Origin: Peteryoungia algae
Lineage (GTDB): Bacteria; Pseudomonadota; Alphaproteobacteria; Rhizobiales; Rhizobiaceae
DNA: 64,000 bases
Reading direction: 5' to 3'
NCBI RefSeq assembly: GCF_030369675.1
Contig: NZ_CP128477.1
Coordinates: forward strand, 1,054,001-1,118,000
Each line of letters begins with the position of its first letter. Within the stretch, counting starts at the first letter, position 1. Position numbers and translations under genes: made by a program. This document shows positions 1-10,294 of this stretch, in pieces. The notes under the pieces are model-generated. The model searched no databases, was not told where the DNA came from, and saw nothing but the letters and a program-made list of their open reading frames with translations.

Positions 1-1318
1 GATAGTCGCCCGGGCAGGACAGGATGATCAGCGAGCGGCCGAGCTTTTCGTCCGTCGAGACCCCGAGCGCGTGGAACTTGAAGCGGTTGTAGTAGTGGGT
101 CAGGCCCGCGACCTGCTGATAGGTTTGCGGCGAAAATTCAAGCCGCGTTTCGGCGCGGAAGCGGTGATGCTCCTGGCGGCGGGCAATCAGCGACTGTTCG
201 AACCATGAGCCGATGCTTTCGCGGCCGAAGAGGCGCAAGCGCCCTGCCCGCTCAGTCAGGCTGAACAGGCGATCGGGGTTCGGCGTGCGCAGCCACTGGA
301 ATTCCTTCGGCAAGTCCGGACTGTCGAAGGTCCTGACAATCTCGACCGGCTCCTCACGTTTCGTCGCGTCATGAGGCGCCGGCACCTCGACGGCCGGCAC
401 AACGCCACCCTGTTCGAGATAGAGCCAGCCGTCCTCCTTCCAGACGCATTTTTGTAGCCCAGTTTCGCGGCCGAGCGTACAGCGACGCTTGGGCGGCATG
501 GGTCTGCCGCAGAGATGGGTGTGATAGACGTCACCGTCTGGCGTCTCGACATATTGGCCATGGCCGGCGCGCTGCAACACCGCGTCTGGCGCATCCTTCG
601 AGGTGATGAGATGCGTGTCCGGATGCATTTCGTAGGGGCCGTCGATCGAGCGCGAGCGGGCCATGGTCACGACATGGTCGTAACCCGTGCCGCCCTCGGC
701 GGTGGTGAGGTAATACCAGCCATTGCGCTTGAAGAGATGGGGCCCCTCGACGAGACCCTGTCTGCTGCCTTCGAAAATGTTCTTTATCGGCCCGAAGAGC
801 TTTTGCGTCGTCGGGTCCCATTCCTGCAAGAGGATGCCGTCGAACTTGGCATGGCCAATCGTGTTGCGTGCCTCCGGGCGGTGGTTCCACTGCATGTTGA
901 GGAACCACTTTCGCCCGTCATCATCATGAAAGAGCGAGGGGTCGAAACCGGAGGAATTGACATAGATGGGGTCGGACCACGGGCCTTCGATCGACGGCGC
1001 CGTGACAATGTAGTTGTGCGCGTCCTTGAACGACCCCTCGAAGCGCTTCACATCGGTATAGACCAACCAGAACAGGCCGTCGGCATAGGAGAGGCACGGC
1101 GCCCAGACGCCGCAGCTATCCGGATTGCCGCGCATGTCGAGCTGGCTGGCGCGATCGAGCGGTCGGCTGACGAGGTCCCAATTGGCGAGATCGCGCGAAT
1201 GATGGATCTGGACGCCCGGATACCATTCGAAGGTGGAGGTCGCGATGTAATAGTCTTCGCCCACGCGGCAGATCGACGGATCCGGATTGAAGCCGGGCAG
1301 GATGGGATTGATGATCAT
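1..1318 (-). CDS. GH43 beta-xylosidase-like glycoside hydrolase (3' end cut by window edge)
   Basis: A family 43 glycoside hydrolase of the beta-xylosidase type, expected to remove xylose or arabinose from the non-reducing end of short oligosaccharides. The three GH43 carboxylates are visible: base Asp13 in NPDPS, modulating Asp126 in GFDPSLF and acid Glu191 in LVEGPHL. After the propeller, from about residue 300, the sequence resembles the beta-sandwich of long GH43 beta-xylosidases. The ATG at 1318 follows a GGAGGA ribosome site. About 439 codons lie in the window, and the C-terminus continues beyond base 1. No signal peptide is seen, so it probably acts in the cytoplasm on imported oligosaccharides. 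It is the last visible gene of the leftward sugar locus. Substrate specificity cannot be read from sequence alone. Confidence 0.88.
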   Translation of the reverse strand, partial: MIINPILPGFNPDPSICRVGEDYYIATSTFEWYPGVQIHHSRDLANWDLVSRPLDRASQLDMRGNPDSCGVWAPCLSYADGLFWLVYTDVKRFEGSFKDAHNYIVTAPSIEGPWSDPIYVNSSGFDPSLFHDDDGRKWFLNMQWNHRPEARNTIGHAKFDGILLQEWDPTTQKLFGPIKNIFEGSRQGLVEGPHLFKRNGWYYLTTAEGGTGYDHVVTMARSRSIDGPYEMHPDTHLITSKDAPDAVLQRAGHGQYVETPDGDVYHTHLCGRPMPPKRRCTLGRETGLQKCVWKEDGWLYLEQGGVVPAVEVPAPHDATKREEPVEIVRTFDSPDLPKEFQWLRTPNPDRLFSLTERAGRLRLFGRESIGSWFEQSLIARRQEHHRFRAETRLEFSPQTYQQVAGLTHYYNRFKFHALGVSTDEKLGRSLIILSCPGDY

Positions 1319-1344
1319 CGCGAGTGTTTCCTCCTCCGCACTTG

Positions 1345-1511
1345 CCTCTCCCCCTGCGGGAGAGGAAGAAAAATCAGGATCTTAGCCGAATGCTCAAGTC
1401 CTAGATTTTTCAGGAGAGGGGCTGCCTGGCTGACGAACCCCTCTCTTGGGTTTTCTAGCACTTAGCTGACGCCAAGCTGCTGAAATCCCGTTCTCCCCCG
1501 CAAGGGGGAGA
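1345..1511. repeat. Composite palindromic intergenic repeat
   Basis: Almost the whole gap between the aldo/keto reductase and the GH43 gene is palindromic. A hairpin with CCTCTCCC/GGGAGAGG arms lies at 1345-1365. A second, with TCTCCCCC/GGGGGAGA arms around GCAA, lies at 1492-1511. Between them, an AAAAATC-AGGA segment is mirrored by TCCT-GATTTTT. This resembles the short GC-rich palindromic repeats scattered between genes in rhizobia. It could also form mRNA stem-loops inside the operon. Confidence 0.6.
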
Positions 1512-1519
1512 TGGTTTTT

Positions 1520-2572
1520 CTACTTCTTCTTCCTCGGCGGGCCCTTGCGCTCGGCAGAGGCTGCCCAGAGGTTGATGTCGGCGTCCTTGGCGAAGACATC
1601 GATTTCAGCGAGTTCTTCAGCGGTGAAGTCCGGCGTCTCGATGGCCTTGACGCAGTCCTCGACCTGGCCCGGCTTGGATGCGCCGATCAGGGCCGTGGTG
1701 ATGTGACCGCCACGCAGAACCCAGGCAAGCGCCATCTGCGCCAACGTCTGCCCGCGTTTCTCGGCGATGCGGTTGAGGCCGCGGATATTCTCGAGATTGC
1801 GCTCGTTGAGGAAGCCGGGGTCGAGCGACTTGTCCTGGCTGGCACGCGTCCCCACCGGAATGCCGCCCAGATACTTGGACGTCAGCATGCCCTGGGCAAG
1901 CGGCGAGAAGACAATCGAGCCGACGCCGAGCTCTTCCAGCGTGTCAATGAGCCCATCTTCCTCGACCCAGCGGTTGATCATCGAGTAGCTTGGCTGGTGA
2001 ATGAGTAGCGGCGTGCCCAGGCTTTTGAGGATCGCATGGGCTTCGCGGGTGCGCCTGGAATTGTAGGAGGAGATGCCGACATACTGCGCCCGGCCGGACC
2101 GGACGATATGGTCGAGTGCGCCGCAGGTTTCCTCGAGCGGTGTGTCGGGGTCGAAGCGGTGTGAATAGAAGATGTCGACATAGTCGAGGCCCATGCGCTT
2201 CAGGCTCTGATCGCAGGAGGCGATAAGGTATTTGCGGCTGCCCCACTCGCCGTAAGGGCCCGGCCACATGTTGTAGCCGGCCTTGGACGAGATGATCATT
2301 TCGTCGCGATAACCGCGAAAATCGGTCTTCAGGATCTCCCCGAAGGCTTGCTCCGCGGAGCCTGCCGGCGGGCCGTAATTGTTGGCGAGATCAAAATGGG
2401 TGATGCCGAGATCGAAAGCCTTGCGGCAGATCGCCTGCTTCGTCGCATGCGGCGTGTCATTGCCGAAATTGTGCCAGAGGCCGAGCGAGATCGCCGGCAG
2501 CTTCAACCCGCTCTTGCCGCAGCGATTATAGGTCATCCGCTCATAGCGGTTTTCGGCGGGGGTATAGGTCAT
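1520..2572 (-). CDS. Aldo/keto reductase, YghZ/AKR14-like
   Basis: A 350-residue NADPH-dependent aldo/keto reductase close to the YghZ (L-glyceraldehyde-3-phosphate reductase) branch. The family tetrad is present: Asp61 and Tyr66 in DLANNYGPPAGS, Lys97 in SSKAGY and His138 in YSHRFD. The cofactor-binding C-terminal segment (ALIGASKPGQVEDC) is also present. The ATG at 2572 follows GGGAGAG at a normal distance; an upstream in-frame extension runs into a palindromic repeat and was rejected. The last residues are a lysine-rich tail (RKKK). Its place in the sugar locus suggests that it reduces a sugar aldehyde or ketose intermediate. The substrate is unknown. Confidence 0.85.
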   Translation of the reverse strand: MTYTPAENRYERMTYNRCGKSGLKLPAISLGLWHNFGNDTPHATKQAICRKAFDLGITHFDLANNYGPPAGSAEQAFGEILKTDFRGYRDEMIISSKAGYNMWPGPYGEWGSRKYLIASCDQSLKRMGLDYVDIFYSHRFDPDTPLEETCGALDHIVRSGRAQYVGISSYNSRRTREAHAILKSLGTPLLIHQPSYSMINRWVEEDGLIDTLEELGVGSIVFSPLAQGMLTSKYLGGIPVGTRASQDKSLDPGFLNERNLENIRGLNRIAEKRGQTLAQMALAWVLRGGHITTALIGASKPGQVEDCVKAIETPDFTAEELAEIDVFAKDADINLWAASAERKGPPRKKK

Positions 2573-2628
2573 GGATGTTTCTCTCCCAGAAGGTCTTGTT
2601 GTCGAGCCTGCCCTCATCCCTGCCCGAT

Positions 2629-2654
2629 CCTTCTCCCCATTTGCGGGGAGAAGG
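2629..2654. repeat. Palindromic repeat hairpin CCTTCTCCCC/GGGGAGAAGG
   Basis: A perfect 10-bp inverted repeat with a six-base loop sits in the 115-bp gap between the Gfo/Idh/MocA gene and the aldo/keto reductase. The motif is related to the hairpins at 1345-1511. It looks like a dispersed rhizobial intergenic palindrome rather than a terminator, because no T-run follows on either strand. Confidence 0.6.
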
Positions 2655-2687
2655 TGCAGCAGCCGGATCAAGGCAAAGACACAGACC

Positions 2688-3821
2688 TTATCTAAGCAGA
2701 GCCTGCGCTTCGTCGATACCCAGGGCAGCAGGTTGGGTGCAGGTTGTCGACAGGGTTACGAATTCTCCCGTCTCACCCGACTTCAGGATCGAGACCATTA
2801 CATCGACGCCGTGCAGGGTGCGATCCAGCGAGCAGCGGGCATCGCGGCCTTCGAGGATCGCGACCGCCATGTCTGCGAGGCCGGCGGTCCGGTAGTTGGC
2901 ACGCGGGCCCTGCGGGCTATCCTGGTTGTTGCGACCGAATGGATGGTCCCAGGCTTCGAGCGGCTGAATATTCTTGTCGCGACCGGAGGCCTCGACAAGG
3001 CCACCGAAGAAGTTCGGATCCGGCACGAAGAGCGAGCCGTCGGTGCCGTAGAGCTCGGTATTGGCGTGGCGATGGCTCCAGACATCCCAGCTGGCCGACA
3101 GCGTGATGGTCGCGCCGTTCTCAAATTCCAGCAGGGCATGAATGTTGGTCGGCGTCTTCACCGGGATCGTTTCGCCATGCCGCGGCTGGCTGGTGATCGT
3201 CCGCGTGTCGTTCGCCATGGACGTCAACGCTGCAACCCGCTTCACAGGGCCGATCAGGTTGATCAGGTTGGCAATATAGTAAGGGCCAAGGTCGAGGATC
3301 GGTCCGCCGCCGGGCAGGAAGAAGAAGTCCGGGTTGGGATGCCACATTTCCATGCCGGGGCTCATCACATGGCAGGTACCGGAGGTGACCCGGCCAATGC
3401 CGCCCTTGTCGATATAGGCGCGGGCAAGCTGATGGGCGCCGCCGAGGAAGGTATCCGGCGCGCAGCCGACCGACAGTCCCCTGGCCTTTGCAATGGCACG
3501 CAGGTCCTCGCCCTGTTCGAGCGAGAGAACCAGCGGTTTTTCCGAGTAGACATGCTTGCCTGCCTCAAGGATGCGCTTGGAGACGGGGTAATGTGCATCC
3601 GGGATCGTCAGGTTGACGACGATGTCGATCTCGTCATTGGCGAGCAGTTCGTCGATGGTCTGTGCCTTGACGCCGTATTCCTCCGCGCGCAGCTGGGCGG
3701 CGTTCATGTTGATGTCCGCGCAGGCGAGCACCTTCAACCCGCGAAACAGCGGCGCCAGTGTAAAGTAAGTGGTGGAAATGTTACCGCATCCGATGATGCC
3801 GACGCCGAGTTCGCGTGCCAT
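2688..3821 (-). CDS. Gfo/Idh/MocA family oxidoreductase
   Basis: A 377-residue NAD(P)-dependent sugar or inositol dehydrogenase-type protein. The Rossmann motif GIIGCGNIS occupies residues 8-16. The family's EKP signature is at 94-96 (YSEKPLVLS), followed by the C-terminal alpha/beta substrate domain with GGGPILDLGPYYI. Members oxidise or epimerise sugars, often as part of two-step oxidation/reduction schemes with sugar isomerases. That fits the directly adjacent isomerase-like gene at 3849 and the aldo/keto reductase. It is probably co-transcribed with the upstream ABC transporter and beta-mannosidase. The exact substrate is not evident. Confidence 0.85.
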   Translation of the reverse strand: MARELGVGIIGCGNISTTYFTLAPLFRGLKVLACADINMNAAQLRAEEYGVKAQTIDELLANDEIDIVVNLTIPDAHYPVSKRILEAGKHVYSEKPLVLSLEQGEDLRAIAKARGLSVGCAPDTFLGGAHQLARAYIDKGGIGRVTSGTCHVMSPGMEMWHPNPDFFFLPGGGPILDLGPYYIANLINLIGPVKRVAALTSMANDTRTITSQPRHGETIPVKTPTNIHALLEFENGATITLSASWDVWSHRHANTELYGTDGSLFVPDPNFFGGLVEASGRDKNIQPLEAWDHPFGRNNQDSPQGPRANYRTAGLADMAVAILEGRDARCSLDRTLHGVDVMVSILKSGETGEFVTLSTTCTQPAALGIDEAQALLR

Positions 3822-3848
3822 GGGGGATATCCTGCTTCTGCGATGGGT

Positions 3849-4610
3849 TCAGTAGGTGTTGAAGGCGGCGATCGAGCGGGTAATCAGCCGGTCGATGTCC
3901 TTCGGATTGTCGTGTTCGACGACGAAATGCTTGACGCGGGTGGCTTTCAGCGCCGCAATCAGGCCCTTCCAGTCAACGGTGCCATGGCCGACATCGGCCC
4001 AGCCGTCTTCGTCGGTGTTTTCACCAGCCGGCGCGATATCCTTCACATGCACGGCGCTGATCCGCTTGCCGTAGCTCTCGATCCAGGCAAGGGGATCGGC
4101 CTTGCCGCGGATAACCCAGGCGATATCCGCTTCCCAATCGAGCTCAGGACCGCCGGAGAAGATCTGCTCCTGCGGCGTCGAGCCATCGGGAAGCGCCACG
4201 AATTCGAAGTCGTGATTGTGCCAGCCGAAGACGAGCCCGGCATCGCGCAGCGGCTTGCCGGCAGCCTGAAGGCGCTGGCCGAAGGCAAACCAACCGGCCG
4301 CGTCCGAGGGACGCTGGTCGGGCATCAGATAGGGGCAATAGACCGCCTCGATGCCGAGCGTCCTGGCGATCTTGATGACACGGCTCGGGTCGCTCTCGAT
4401 CATGTCGAGGCCGAAATGGGCGGTCGGCATGGTGAGGCTGTTCTGGTCGAGTTCCTTGCGAAAGGCATCGAGTTCGCCATCGGCAAGCGATGCGTAGAGC
4501 GCGCCGTAGCCCTCGACCTCGCCGTAGCCAGCCGCCTGGAGTTTCGGGTAAATGCCACTGAAGGGCTGGAAATTGCGGGCGCTGTAAAGCTGGAAGCCAA
4601 GCGTCGTCAT
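3849..4610 (-). CDS. Sugar phosphate isomerase/epimerase (xylose isomerase-like TIM barrel)
   Basis: A 253-residue AP-endonuclease-2/xylose-isomerase-like TIM barrel. It opens with the strand LGFQLYSARN, typical of the IolE/IolI/YcjR group. Metal-binding positions of the fold are recognisable in WHNHDFEF, DIAW, HVKD and VEHDNP. The ATG at 4610 has a strong GGAGGA site upstream. Only 27 bases separate it from the next gene, a Gfo/Idh/MocA oxidoreductase. Such pairs commonly act together on keto-sugar intermediates. The reaction here is inferred only at family level. Confidence 0.82.
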   Translation of the reverse strand: MTTLGFQLYSARNFQPFSGIYPKLQAAGYGEVEGYGALYASLADGELDAFRKELDQNSLTMPTAHFGLDMIESDPSRVIKIARTLGIEAVYCPYLMPDQRPSDAAGWFAFGQRLQAAGKPLRDAGLVFGWHNHDFEFVALPDGSTPQEQIFSGGPELDWEADIAWVIRGKADPLAWIESYGKRISAVHVKDIAPAGENTDEDGWADVGHGTVDWKGLIAALKATRVKHFVVEHDNPKDIDRLITRSIAAFNTY

Positions 4611-4672
4611 GGGGTGGTTTCCTCCTCGTTTGGTCCTGGATCGGGCGCCCAGGACCTTGTTGGCTTGGCCTG

Positions 4673-7132
4673 TCAGTCCACCGACTGGCAGGTGTAGAGA
4701 TCGTAGATGCGGAAGTCCGGAACGGATCCGGCGGAAAGTGCAGTATCCGGCGTGAAGATGATGCGCCGGCTTTCGCCGGTCGCAAGGTCGAAGGCATTGT
4801 CCGAATAGCGGCCAGGGGTTGCGCTTTCGAGCATGACGAAGAGCGCAAGCCCCTGGGCGGTCACGGTCACCTCGAAGCCGCCGTCGGCGATGGCCGCGAC
4901 CGTGGTTTCCAGACGCGACGCTTCGAGGTCGAGCGCCTTGTAGGTGCCGACCAGGAAGTGCCCCTCCCCGGTCATGCCGTTCGAGGCAACAAAGCTCCAG
5001 GCGAGCAGGCTTGCCGCCGGGATTTCACTGGCGTCGAGTGTGCCGAGCACGTGAGCGGCGTCTGGACCGCAGTCACCCCGCAAGCTCTTCAGCGGAATGC
5101 GCTCTCCGGACAGGGTCAGCACGAAGAGTTTGGCATCGATCGTAACCGCATCAAGCGTGTCATTGACCATGGAGAGCGAAATGGTCTTGCCATCCTCGGA
5201 CGGAATGGCGGCAACCGCGACCGGCTGGAAGAAACGGCGCACCATGTAGTGCATCGCCTTCCAGCTGCCGCCGTAATCGAGGCTCGACCAGGAAGCGACC
5301 GGCCAAGTGTCGTTGAGCTGCCAGTAGATCGTGCCCATGCAATGGGGCTTGAGCGACCGCCAGTATTCGACGGCGGTCTTGATGGCCAGCCCCTGCTGGA
5401 TCTGGCTCAGATAGACGAAGTTGGCGAAATCCTTGGGGAAGCGGAAATAGCGGAACATGGTCCCCGCGATCCGCTCATTGCCACCGGCATTCTTCTGGTG
5501 GAGCTCGATGACCGGCGAGGCGATGTTCATGTCGGCCTTGTCGGCGAAGCTCTCGATGACCGGCAGCGACGTATAGGACTGGAAGCCGAATTCCGAGCAG
5601 AAGCGCGGTTTGACGGTTCGGTAATTATCGAAACTCTTGTTCTCGTGCCAGACCGACCAGTAGTGCATGTCGCCGGAACCGTCGGCATGCCAGGCATCGC
5701 CATAGTCGAGGTAGCCGGAGGCAGGGCTCGACGGCCACCAGATCCCCTGCGGGAAGCACTTCTTGACGCCCTGCTCGATGACGCGATTGAGCCGGTCATA
5801 GGCAACGAGGTAGCGGTCGCGGTTGTCGCGCGATTCCGGGAACCAGGTGAGCGCGCCGACGAGCTCGTTGTCGCCGCACCAGATCACGATCGAGGCATGG
5901 GACGACAGACGCTTCACCTGGTACTCGACCTCATGCGCGACATTGTCGAGGAAATCCTCGGTGCAGGGATAGAGGTTGCAGGCAAACATGAAGTCCTGCC
6001 AGACCATGAGGCCGAGCCGGTCGCAGAGATCATAGAACCAGTCGGCCTCGTAGAAGCCGCCGCCCCAGATGCGGATCATGTTCATATGGGCGGCGACCGC
6101 AGAATTCAGCAAGTCGGTCGTCTTCTCTTCCGACGAGCGGGAGAACAGCGCATCGGCCGGGATCCAGTTGGCGCCGCGGCAGAAGATTTCACGGCCGTTG
6201 ACCTTGAGCGCAAAGCGGCTGCCGGCTTCGTCCGCATCGGTCAGGAGTTCGACCGTGCGAAGTCCGATCTGGCGCGTAACGGCTTCACCCGGCAGGTCGA
6301 CGGTGAGCGAGTATAGCGCCTGCTCGCCGGAACCGGCGGGCCACCAGAGGCGTGGGGTCTCGATCTCGAAGACATGCACCACCTTCGTTTCGCCGGCAGC
6401 GATGCCGACATCAAGCCTTACGCGTTCACCATCGAGCGCAAAATGAACGGGTACGACGGCAGGATCGATGGAGTGAATTGTAGCGGTAACCTTGAGCTCC
6501 ACGCGACCATCGGCATGGTGGACCTGCTGGGTCTCCACATGCTCCAGTCGGGCTGGATCGAGCTTCTTCAGAGACAGGGTACCGTAGATCCCGAGAGGCG
6601 CGATCGCGATGTTCCAGTCCCAGCCGAAATGGCATTGCGGCTTGCGCAGCATATTGCCGTTCGGGATCGGGGAATTCGCCGTCGAATAGGGAATGTAGAA
6701 GGGCTGGCGCGCCTGCCGCTCGGCCCCGGCCGTGATGCTCGAGTGGAAGACGATACGAACCGTGTTTTCGCCCGGCTGCAGCGCATGGCTGACATCGGGG
6801 CGGTAGCGGCGGAAGCAGTTGTCGGCCGAGAGGACCGGAAGGTCATTGACGAAGACGACAGCAACCGTGTCGAGATAGTCGATGTCCAGATACCAGGTGC
6901 CTGAAATATCGGGCACGACGACCCGCCGCTCGATCACCCAGTCGCGTTCGGCGACCCACTGCACAAGCTCCTCGTTGCGGCCGAGATAGGGATCCGGGAT
7001 GCGGCCGGCGGCATGGAGAGCGGAATGTACATCGCCGGGCAAGGCGATCATCGCCTCATGCTCGCCATCGACGGAGGCGAGACGCCACTCCCCGTGAAGA
7101 TTGATCACGCCACCGTCAGTATTCTGGTTCAT
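4673..7132 (-). CDS. GH2 beta-mannosidase
   Basis: An 819-residue family 2 glycoside hydrolase of the beta-mannosidase type. It has an N-terminal jelly-roll (about 1-190), an Ig-like domain (about 195-295), the catalytic TIM barrel (about 300-640) and C-terminal beta domains. The acid/base Glu423 lies in IVIWCGDNE and the nucleophile Glu514 in RFCSEFGFQS. The NDTWPVASWSSLDYGG motif is characteristic of beta-mannosidases. No signal peptide is seen, so it is cytoplasmic and would cut imported beta-mannosides. The ATG at 7132 was preferred to the GTG one codon upstream. It lies between the transporter ATPase gene and the isomerase gene, so uptake and cleavage are probably co-expressed. Confidence 0.9.
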   Translation of the reverse strand: MNQNTDGGVINLHGEWRLASVDGEHEAMIALPGDVHSALHAAGRIPDPYLGRNEELVQWVAERDWVIERRVVVPDISGTWYLDIDYLDTVAVVFVNDLPVLSADNCFRRYRPDVSHALQPGENTVRIVFHSSITAGAERQARQPFYIPYSTANSPIPNGNMLRKPQCHFGWDWNIAIAPLGIYGTLSLKKLDPARLEHVETQQVHHADGRVELKVTATIHSIDPAVVPVHFALDGERVRLDVGIAAGETKVVHVFEIETPRLWWPAGSGEQALYSLTVDLPGEAVTRQIGLRTVELLTDADEAGSRFALKVNGREIFCRGANWIPADALFSRSSEEKTTDLLNSAVAAHMNMIRIWGGGFYEADWFYDLCDRLGLMVWQDFMFACNLYPCTEDFLDNVAHEVEYQVKRLSSHASIVIWCGDNELVGALTWFPESRDNRDRYLVAYDRLNRVIEQGVKKCFPQGIWWPSSPASGYLDYGDAWHADGSGDMHYWSVWHENKSFDNYRTVKPRFCSEFGFQSYTSLPVIESFADKADMNIASPVIELHQKNAGGNERIAGTMFRYFRFPKDFANFVYLSQIQQGLAIKTAVEYWRSLKPHCMGTIYWQLNDTWPVASWSSLDYGGSWKAMHYMVRRFFQPVAVAAIPSEDGKTISLSMVNDTLDAVTIDAKLFVLTLSGERIPLKSLRGDCGPDAAHVLGTLDASEIPAASLLAWSFVASNGMTGEGHFLVGTYKALDLEASRLETTVAAIADGGFEVTVTAQGLALFVMLESATPGRYSDNAFDLATGESRRIIFTPDTALSAGSVPDFRIYDLYTCQSVD

Positions 7133-7194
7133 CACATCAGTCCTGCAGAAGAAAAGGCGCCCCGGTCTGGGATCGGGGCGCGAGGGAGAACGTG

Positions 7195-8283
<1,089 letters not shown>

Positions 8284-8287
8284 GAGC

Positions 8288-9232
8288 TTAACCCTTGACT
8301 GCGCCGGCGGCGATACCCCGGACGAAGAGACGTCCGGAAATGAAGTAGACGATGAGCGGCACGGCGCCGGTGAGCAACGTTGCGGCCATGTTGACGTTGT
8401 ATTCCTTCACGCCCTGCACCGAATTGACGATGTTGTTGAGCTGGACGGTCATCGGGTAATATTCCGGTCGGGTGAAGACCACGCCGAACAGGAAGTCGTT
8501 CCAGATGCCGGTGATCTGCAGGATCATCGCGACCACGAAGATTGGCAGCGACATGGGCAGCATGATTCTGAGGTAAATCTGCCAGAACCCTGCCCCGTCG
8601 ATGCGGGCGGCCTTGAACAGTTCTTCCGGCAGCGAGGTAAAGTAGTTGCGGAAGAGCAAAGTCAGGATCGGCATGCCGAAGATGGTGTGCACGAGGACGA
8701 GACCGGTCAGCGTGCCGTAGATCCCCATTTCCCGAAGCACGATAACAATCGGATAGATCATCACCTGATAGGGAATGAAGGCCCCGATGATCAGGATCGT
8801 GAAGAACAGTTCCGCCCCCTTGAAGCGCCAGTTGGCCAGCGCATAGCCGTTGACCGAGGCGATCAGGATCGAAATCAGCGTGGACGGCACTGTGATGCGA
8901 ACCGAGTTCCAGAAGCCCCGCGAAAGGCCGTCGCAATTGAGGCCGGTGCAGGCGGTCGCCCAGGCCTTGACCCAGGGCTCGAAAGTGATCTCGACAGGCG
9001 GAGAGAAGATGTTGCCGAGGCGGACTTCCGGCATGCCCTTCAACGATGTGACGATCATCACGTAGAGCGGCACCAGATAGTAGATCGCAAAGAAGATCAG
9101 CGATCCGTACAGCATGATGTTGCGGGGCGAGAGAGCCCGTTTCGGCTTGGCGCCACGAGGCCCCGATCCGAGTTGACCGGAGACGGCATCGAAACCGGCG
9201 GCAGTGTTGTTGAGGGAACCGGGATTAGCCAC
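8288..9232 (-). CDS. Carbohydrate ABC transporter permease (MalG type)
   Basis: A 314-residue inner-membrane permease with six predicted membrane spans. The first is the LIFFAIYYLVPLYVMIV segment. The EAA loop that docks onto the ATPase is ELFKAARIDGAGFWQIYLRI. The long periplasmic stretch after the first span is typical of MalG-like subunits. Translation starts at a GTG (9232) behind GGAGG. The gene overlaps the end of the other permease gene by eight bases, indicating translational coupling. Confidence 0.92.
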   Translation of the reverse strand: MANPGSLNNTAAGFDAVSGQLGSGPRGAKPKRALSPRNIMLYGSLIFFAIYYLVPLYVMIVTSLKGMPEVRLGNIFSPPVEITFEPWVKAWATACTGLNCDGLSRGFWNSVRITVPSTLISILIASVNGYALANWRFKGAELFFTILIIGAFIPYQVMIYPIVIVLREMGIYGTLTGLVLVHTIFGMPILTLLFRNYFTSLPEELFKAARIDGAGFWQIYLRIMLPMSLPIFVVAMILQITGIWNDFLFGVVFTRPEYYPMTVQLNNIVNSVQGVKEYNVNMAATLLTGAVPLIVYFISGRLFVRGIAAGAVKG

Positions 9233-10127
9233 GCTTCTTACCTCCGAATTCGAGATAGGCCCAGGGAATGATGATGATCGCGACCGTCAGCAGCATCATA
9301 GTCGATGCGGCGAAGCCTTGACCGAGGTTCTGCGCCTGGAACATGTAGTCGTAGACATATTTCGCCGGCACTTCGGAGGCGATGCCGGGGCCACCGCTGG
9401 TCTGCGCGACCACGAGATCGTAGAGGCGGACGATGCCAGACGTGATGATCACGAGCGTGGTGATGAAGACCGGGCGCATCATCGGAATGATGATGAAGAG
9501 ATAGGTCTTCCACATCGGGATTCCGTCGACACGCGAGGCCTTCCAGATGTCCTCGTCGATGCCGCGAAGCCCTGCGAGCAGCAGGCACATCACAAGACCG
9601 GTCCCCTGCCAAAGGCCTGCAATCAGGATGCCGTAAATGACGATGTCGGAATCGTAGAGGGGATTGAAGGTGAAGGTCTCCCAGCCCAGCGACCGCACGA
9701 TCGACTGCACCCCGAAATCCGGGTTCAGGATCCATTGCCAGACAAGGCCGGTGACGATGAAGGACAGGGCGAAGGGATAGAGGAAGATCGTCCGGAACGC
9801 ATTCTCGAATCGGATCTTCTGGTCCATCAGGGCGGCGAGCAGGAAACCGATCACAATCGAGAAGATCAGCGACAGAAGGCCGTAGATCGCCAGGTTCTGG
9901 ATCGACATGATCCAACGCGGCGCATCCCACAGACGCTCATACTGCTCCAAGCCGACAAAATTGGCGCGCGGCAAAAGCCTGGAATTGGTGAAGGAATAGA
10001 CAATCGTCCAGATGGTTCCACCCAGGAAGATGACCAGTGCGGTCAGGACCATCGGGATGGATGCAATCTTTGCATTCAGATTGCGAAACAGTTTGTTGGG
10101 TCGACCTGCATGGGCTTGGCGTGCCAT
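9225..10127 (-). CDS. Carbohydrate ABC transporter permease (MalF type)
   Basis: A 300-residue permease with an N-terminal span (VLTALVIFLGGTIWTIVYSF) and five more spans. Its EAA motif reads DIWKASRVDGIPMWKTYLFI. It pairs with the MalG-type subunit encoded immediately downstream to form the translocation pore. The ATG at 10127 follows GAGGAGA at good spacing. A gap of about 170 bases, in which no gene was found, separates it from the binding-protein gene. Such gaps often let the binding protein be made in excess. Confidence 0.92.
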   Translation of the reverse strand: MARQAHAGRPNKLFRNLNAKIASIPMVLTALVIFLGGTIWTIVYSFTNSRLLPRANFVGLEQYERLWDAPRWIMSIQNLAIYGLLSLIFSIVIGFLLAALMDQKIRFENAFRTIFLYPFALSFIVTGLVWQWILNPDFGVQSIVRSLGWETFTFNPLYDSDIVIYGILIAGLWQGTGLVMCLLLAGLRGIDEDIWKASRVDGIPMWKTYLFIIIPMMRPVFITTLVIITSGIVRLYDLVVAQTSGGPGIASEVPAKYVYDYMFQAQNLGQGFAASTMMLLTVAIIIIPWAYLEFGGKKRG

Positions 10128-10294
10128 GGGTCCGTCTCCTCGTCCTGGACACGGGAGAGGTCACAACCGATCCGACTGTGCAAAGGCACAGACGAGATCG
10201 TTGAAACGCCCTGCGGCAATCCGCATTCCCGGTCGAAGTTGGCAAGTCACCGACCGGGGCTTGAGCCCCGGCCGGATTGTGTCAACCAGTCAGA

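Noticed and set aside
1345..2654. CRISPR-like repeat array
   Set aside because: The palindromes differ in sequence and are irregularly spaced with genes between them; there are no spacers of constant length and no cas genes.
2571..4697. A 708-codon open frame on the plus strand
   Set aside because: It runs opposite the clearly recognisable Gfo/Idh/MocA and isomerase genes, has no family resemblance and reflects the scarcity of stops in GC-rich DNA.
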